Origin: DATBMY01 sp036554605
Lineage (GTDB): Bacteria > Acidobacteriota > Blastocatellia > UBA7656
DNA: 7,753 bases
Direction of reading: 5' to 3'
Assembly (NCBI GenBank): GCA_036554605.1
Contig: DATBMY010000354.1
Location: forward strand, 1 to 7,753
The notes below the pieces were generated by a model that saw only the letters and a list, made by a program, of their open reading frames with translations, ran no database searches and had not been told where the DNA came from. Of the stretch, positions 6,471 through 7,753 are shown one piece after another. How positions within the stretch are numbered: the first letter of the stretch is position 1; each line of letters starts with the position of its first letter. A program made the translations under genes and the position numbers.

Positions 6471-6508
6471 CGCAATATTCTCGCTGCGTATGGCCAACTA
6501 ATATTGCG
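6471..6508. repeat. Perfect 9-bp inverted repeat
   Basis: CGCAATATT (6471-6479) is exactly complementary to AATATTGCG (6500-6508), with a 20-base loop. The arms are AT-rich at the inner end, unlike the surrounding GC-rich sequence. It could be an RNA hairpin or a two-fold symmetric protein-binding site. No function can be assigned. Confidence 0.45.
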
Positions 6509-6650
6509 GCGCGGAAAGCCAGGGCGAGAGCCGCCCCGCGAGTGTATATGGAGACCGGGTCGGGAAAGATCGCTCGCCGGTGACGAAGATGATCCGCTAA
6601 GAGACGTGTACTGAAAAGAGCCGCCACGTCGTTACAACCTCACTTTAGAT

Positions 6651-6685
6651 TTGATATTCTGGAACGGGCTTTTTATCTAACTGTT
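6651..6685 (+). promoter_or_regulatory. Candidate promoter region of the YeaQ-YggT operon
   Basis: TTGATA (6651-6656), a 17-base spacer and TATCTA (6674-6679) give a sigma-70-like arrangement with a strong -35 and a weak -10. Overlapping it, GGAAC (6661-6665), 16 bases and TGTT (6682-6685) resemble the GGAAC-N16/17-CGTT pattern known for ECF/general-stress sigma factors of Alphaproteobacteria. Either would leave a leader of roughly 65-75 bases before the ATG at 6758. A small hairpin CTTGC-GCA-GCAAG (6700-6712) lies in that leader. Confidence 0.4.
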
Positions 6686-6757
6686 GAAAACTAAGTTGCC
6701 TTGCGCAGCAAGCGCGGCTGGCACCGGGGTTGCTAAGGTCAGCGAAAGGAGAATTGG

Positions 6758-7036
6758 ATGGAACTGCTCGATTTTATAATACTGCTGATCGTTGCAGGTA
6801 TTTGCGGCGCGATAGGGCAGGCAATCGCGGGATTCAGCCGGGGCGGATGTCTTGTATCAATCGCGCTCGGCTTCATAGGAGCGCTGCTTGGCATGTGGCT
6901 GGCCCGCCAGCTCGGCCTCGAAGAGATGTTCGCCGTCAATATCGGCGGCAGGTCCTTTCCGATCATCTGGTCAATAATCGGCTCCGCGATATTTGTTGCC
7001 ATCATCGGCCTCATATCGCGCGCATGGTGGAGATAG
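6758..7036 (+). CDS. GlsB/YeaQ/YmgE-family membrane protein (transglycosylase-associated)
   Basis: A 92-residue integral membrane protein of the GlsB/YeaQ/YmgE (transglycosylase-associated) family, at the normal family length. Three hydrophobic spans are visible, about 4-25, 31-50 and 67-88. The spans are rich in glycine, as in ICGAIGQAIAGFSRGG and ALGFIGALLGMWLARQLGL, which is the family hallmark. The C-terminus is the short basic SRAWWR. Members are small inner-membrane proteins often induced by acid, osmotic or general stress; the molecular role is not established. An AAGGAG site (AGGAG at 6747-6751) stands six bases before the ATG. First gene of a two-gene operon, 12 bases before the next start. 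Confidence 0.92.
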   Translation: MELLDFIILLIVAGICGAIGQAIAGFSRGGCLVSIALGFIGALLGMWLARQLGLEEMFAVNIGGRSFPIIWSIIGSAIFVAIIGLISRAWWR

Positions 7037-7048
7037 CAGGAGGAGAAT

Positions 7049-7567
7049 ATGCTTGAAGACGAGAAGCTCGCGGTTGATGAATCCCGCAAGATAGCCCAGC
7101 ACGAAGCCATAAAGGACGAAATGCGAAACGAGGTTCGCGAGGAAGTGGTAAGTCAGGCCCGCCCGCTCACGCCTGGCGAGCGCGCGAACGCTGAAGCGCT
7201 CGGCGACCAGCTTAAAGCGAAGGCCGTAGACGAGGTGGCCGAGACCGAAGCCGAGATAGGGCGTGCCCGCGCCACCGCGCGCATATCGCAGGTTGTCGAT
7301 TACATATTCTATTTCATATATGGGATCATCGGCTTGATGTTCCTGCTCGATCTCGTCGGCGCGCGGCGGTCGAACGATTTTTATCAGTTCGTCAATGCCG
7401 TCGCCTCTCCATTCCTCGCCCCGTTTCGCGGTCTCGTGGAAGACCCCGGCAGCGCAAATGTCCGGTTCAGGCTCTCGTACCTTATAGCGCTGGTCGTCTA
7501 CCTTTTGCTTCACCTTGCCGTAAACGGGCTGCTCAGGCTCATAGCGCATCGAAGGACGGCCGTGTAA
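7049..7567 (+). CDS. YggT-like membrane protein with charged N-terminal extension
   Basis: A 172-residue protein. Residues 1-75 are highly charged and predicted helical (MLEDEKLAVDESRKIAQHEA at the start, then many Glu, Lys and Arg residues), likely a cytosolic helix or coiled coil. Two membrane spans follow, about 82-103 (ISQVVDYIFYFIYGIIGLMF) and 141-163. Between them lies ASPFLAPFRGL (119-129), matching the 'PF-x-PFR/K' loop of YggT-family (COG0762) proteins, and an N-x-F-Y-Q-F-V-N stretch. A typical YggT protein has two such units; here one unit and a soluble extension are seen, so this is a divergent member. Function is unknown; YggT proteins are linked to membrane and osmotic-stress physiology. 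AGGAGGAG (7038-7045) is a strong ribosome site. It is co-transcribed with the YeaQ-type gene and followed by a terminator. Confidence 0.85.
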   Translation: MLEDEKLAVDESRKIAQHEAIKDEMRNEVREEVVSQARPLTPGERANAEALGDQLKAKAVDEVAETEAEIGRARATARISQVVDYIFYFIYGIIGLMFLLDLVGARRSNDFYQFVNAVASPFLAPFRGLVEDPGSANVRFRLSYLIALVVYLLLHLAVNGLLRLIAHRRTAV

Positions 7568-7591
7568 AAAGAGCAAGGATGAGCGCGGCAT

Positions 7592-7626
7592 AATGAGGGA
7601 TCTCGGTCTTAAAACCCTCATTTTTT
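7592..7626 (+). terminator. Intrinsic terminator of the YeaQ-YggT operon
   Basis: AATGAGGG (7592-7599) pairs perfectly with CCCTCATT (7615-7622) around a 15-base loop, and the stem runs into a six-T tract (7621-7626). It lies 24 bases after the stop of the YggT-like gene, in the correct orientation. Confidence 0.88.
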
Positions 7627-7630
7627 CCCT

Positions 7631-7661
7631 TTGACACTCTGGGTTGGCTGGGAGAGACTTT
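7631..7661 (+). promoter_or_regulatory. Possible promoter of the gene starting at 7691
   Basis: A perfect -35 hexamer TTGACA (7631-7636) follows the terminator directly. The -10 is unclear: GAGACT at 7654-7659 (17-base spacer) and GACTTT at 7656-7661 (19-base spacer) are both weak. The position between a terminator and a new start favours a promoter, but only the -35 box is convincing. Confidence 0.3.
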
Positions 7662-7690
7662 ACCTTAGCGAACCTGAGAGTTGTGCAGCC

Positions 7691-7753
7691 ATGCTTAGCC
7701 AGGAAGATTTCGACCGCTTCACCGAGAGCTACAACGAGGATTTTTGCTTCCTG
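7691..7753 (+). CDS. Start of an unidentified gene, truncated by the window end
   Basis: An ATG at 7691 opens a frame with no stop to the window edge: 21 residues beginning MLSQEDFDRFTESYNEDF, acidic and aromatic-rich, with no signal peptide. Codons end mainly in C or G as in the neighbours. The ribosome site is weak (GAGAG at 7676-7680, ten bases upstream). It starts a new transcription unit after the terminator at 7592-7626. Too little is present to assign a family. Confidence 0.55.
   Translation, partial: MLSQEDFDRFTESYNEDFCFL

Larger units (their letters stand above)
6215..6650. other. Long intergenic stretch with several inverted repeats, no convincing gene
   Basis: No frame here shows a convincing protein. 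Open frames exist (plus 6187-6501 and 6375-6614, minus 6627-6442), but they lack ribosome sites, familiar motifs, hydrophobic patterns or the codon preferences of neighbouring genes. The stretch does contain inverted repeats, listed separately at 6328-6378 and 6471-6508. Possible contents are an untranslated structured RNA, decayed coding sequence or regulatory DNA upstream of the 6758 operon. I see no match to RNase P RNA, tmRNA, SRP RNA or tRNA features. Confidence 0.5.

Noticed and set aside
6375..6614. 79-codon plus-strand frame in the intergenic stretch
   Set aside because: No ribosome site, no motif, and codon choice (many AGA, AGG, TTA, CAA, CGT) unlike the neighbours; decayed coding cannot be excluded.
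6442..6627. 61-codon minus-strand frame with GTG-type start
   Set aside because: No ribosome site, no hydrophobic or domain pattern, and it overlaps the inverted repeat at 6471-6508.
6971..7621. 216-codon minus-strand frame opposite the YggT-like gene
   Set aside because: It runs through the terminator and opposite a gene with a strong ribosome site and membrane spans; no coding signals of its own.

Overview
The window reads as chromosome of a GC-rich, Gram-negative-type bacterium. Three predicted exported proteins have Sec-type signal peptides, and most coding starts follow AGGAG-like ribosome sites. Codons mostly end in G or C, yet isoleucine is often ATA, which is unusual at high GC. This codon habit, the protein mix and a CACAAAGA/GGGCACAAAG palindromic intergenic repeat suggest Acidobacteriota (perhaps Blastocatellia). 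That is an inference from memory, not a measured assignment. No rRNA, tRNA, CRISPR array, transposase or phage gene was seen.

Layout. (1) 1-339 is the C-terminal end of a plus-strand gene resembling PilX/DUF4900-type pilus-associated proteins, followed by a dispersed palindromic repeat at 349-409. (2) 505-2067 is an exported alpha/beta-hydrolase (esterase or peptidase) with a complete Ser-Asp-His triad. (3) On the minus strand, 4913-2076 forms a compact operon: a COG3375-like GNAT acyltransferase, a VOC-fold protein and an exported M20 metallopeptidase, with gaps of 24 and 27 bases. It converges on the hydrolase with only 8 bases between the stop codons. (4) 5036-5824 is an exported DUF3108 protein divergent from that operon. 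(5) 5825-6757 looks empty at first but holds an AT-rich repeat patch, terminator-like hairpins, a probable 50-residue membrane protein on the minus strand (6062-6214) and several inverted repeats of unknown role. (6) 6758-7567 is a two-gene operon, a GlsB/YeaQ-type membrane protein and a YggT-like membrane protein, with a promoter region upstream and a clear intrinsic terminator at 7592-7626. (7) A new gene starts at 7691 and runs off the window.

How the genes may work together. The two exported hydrolases (alpha/beta-hydrolase and M20 peptidase) suggest scavenging of esters and peptides outside the cytoplasm. The M20 gene is co-transcribed with a predicted acyltransferase and a VOC enzyme, which may point to a small amino-acid or dipeptide modification pathway, but nothing in the sequence fixes a substrate. 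The YeaQ/YggT pair looks like an envelope or stress-response operon. I see no convincing new defence or mobile system. The parts least explained by known families are the small membrane protein and the hairpin-rich stretch at 6215-6650.
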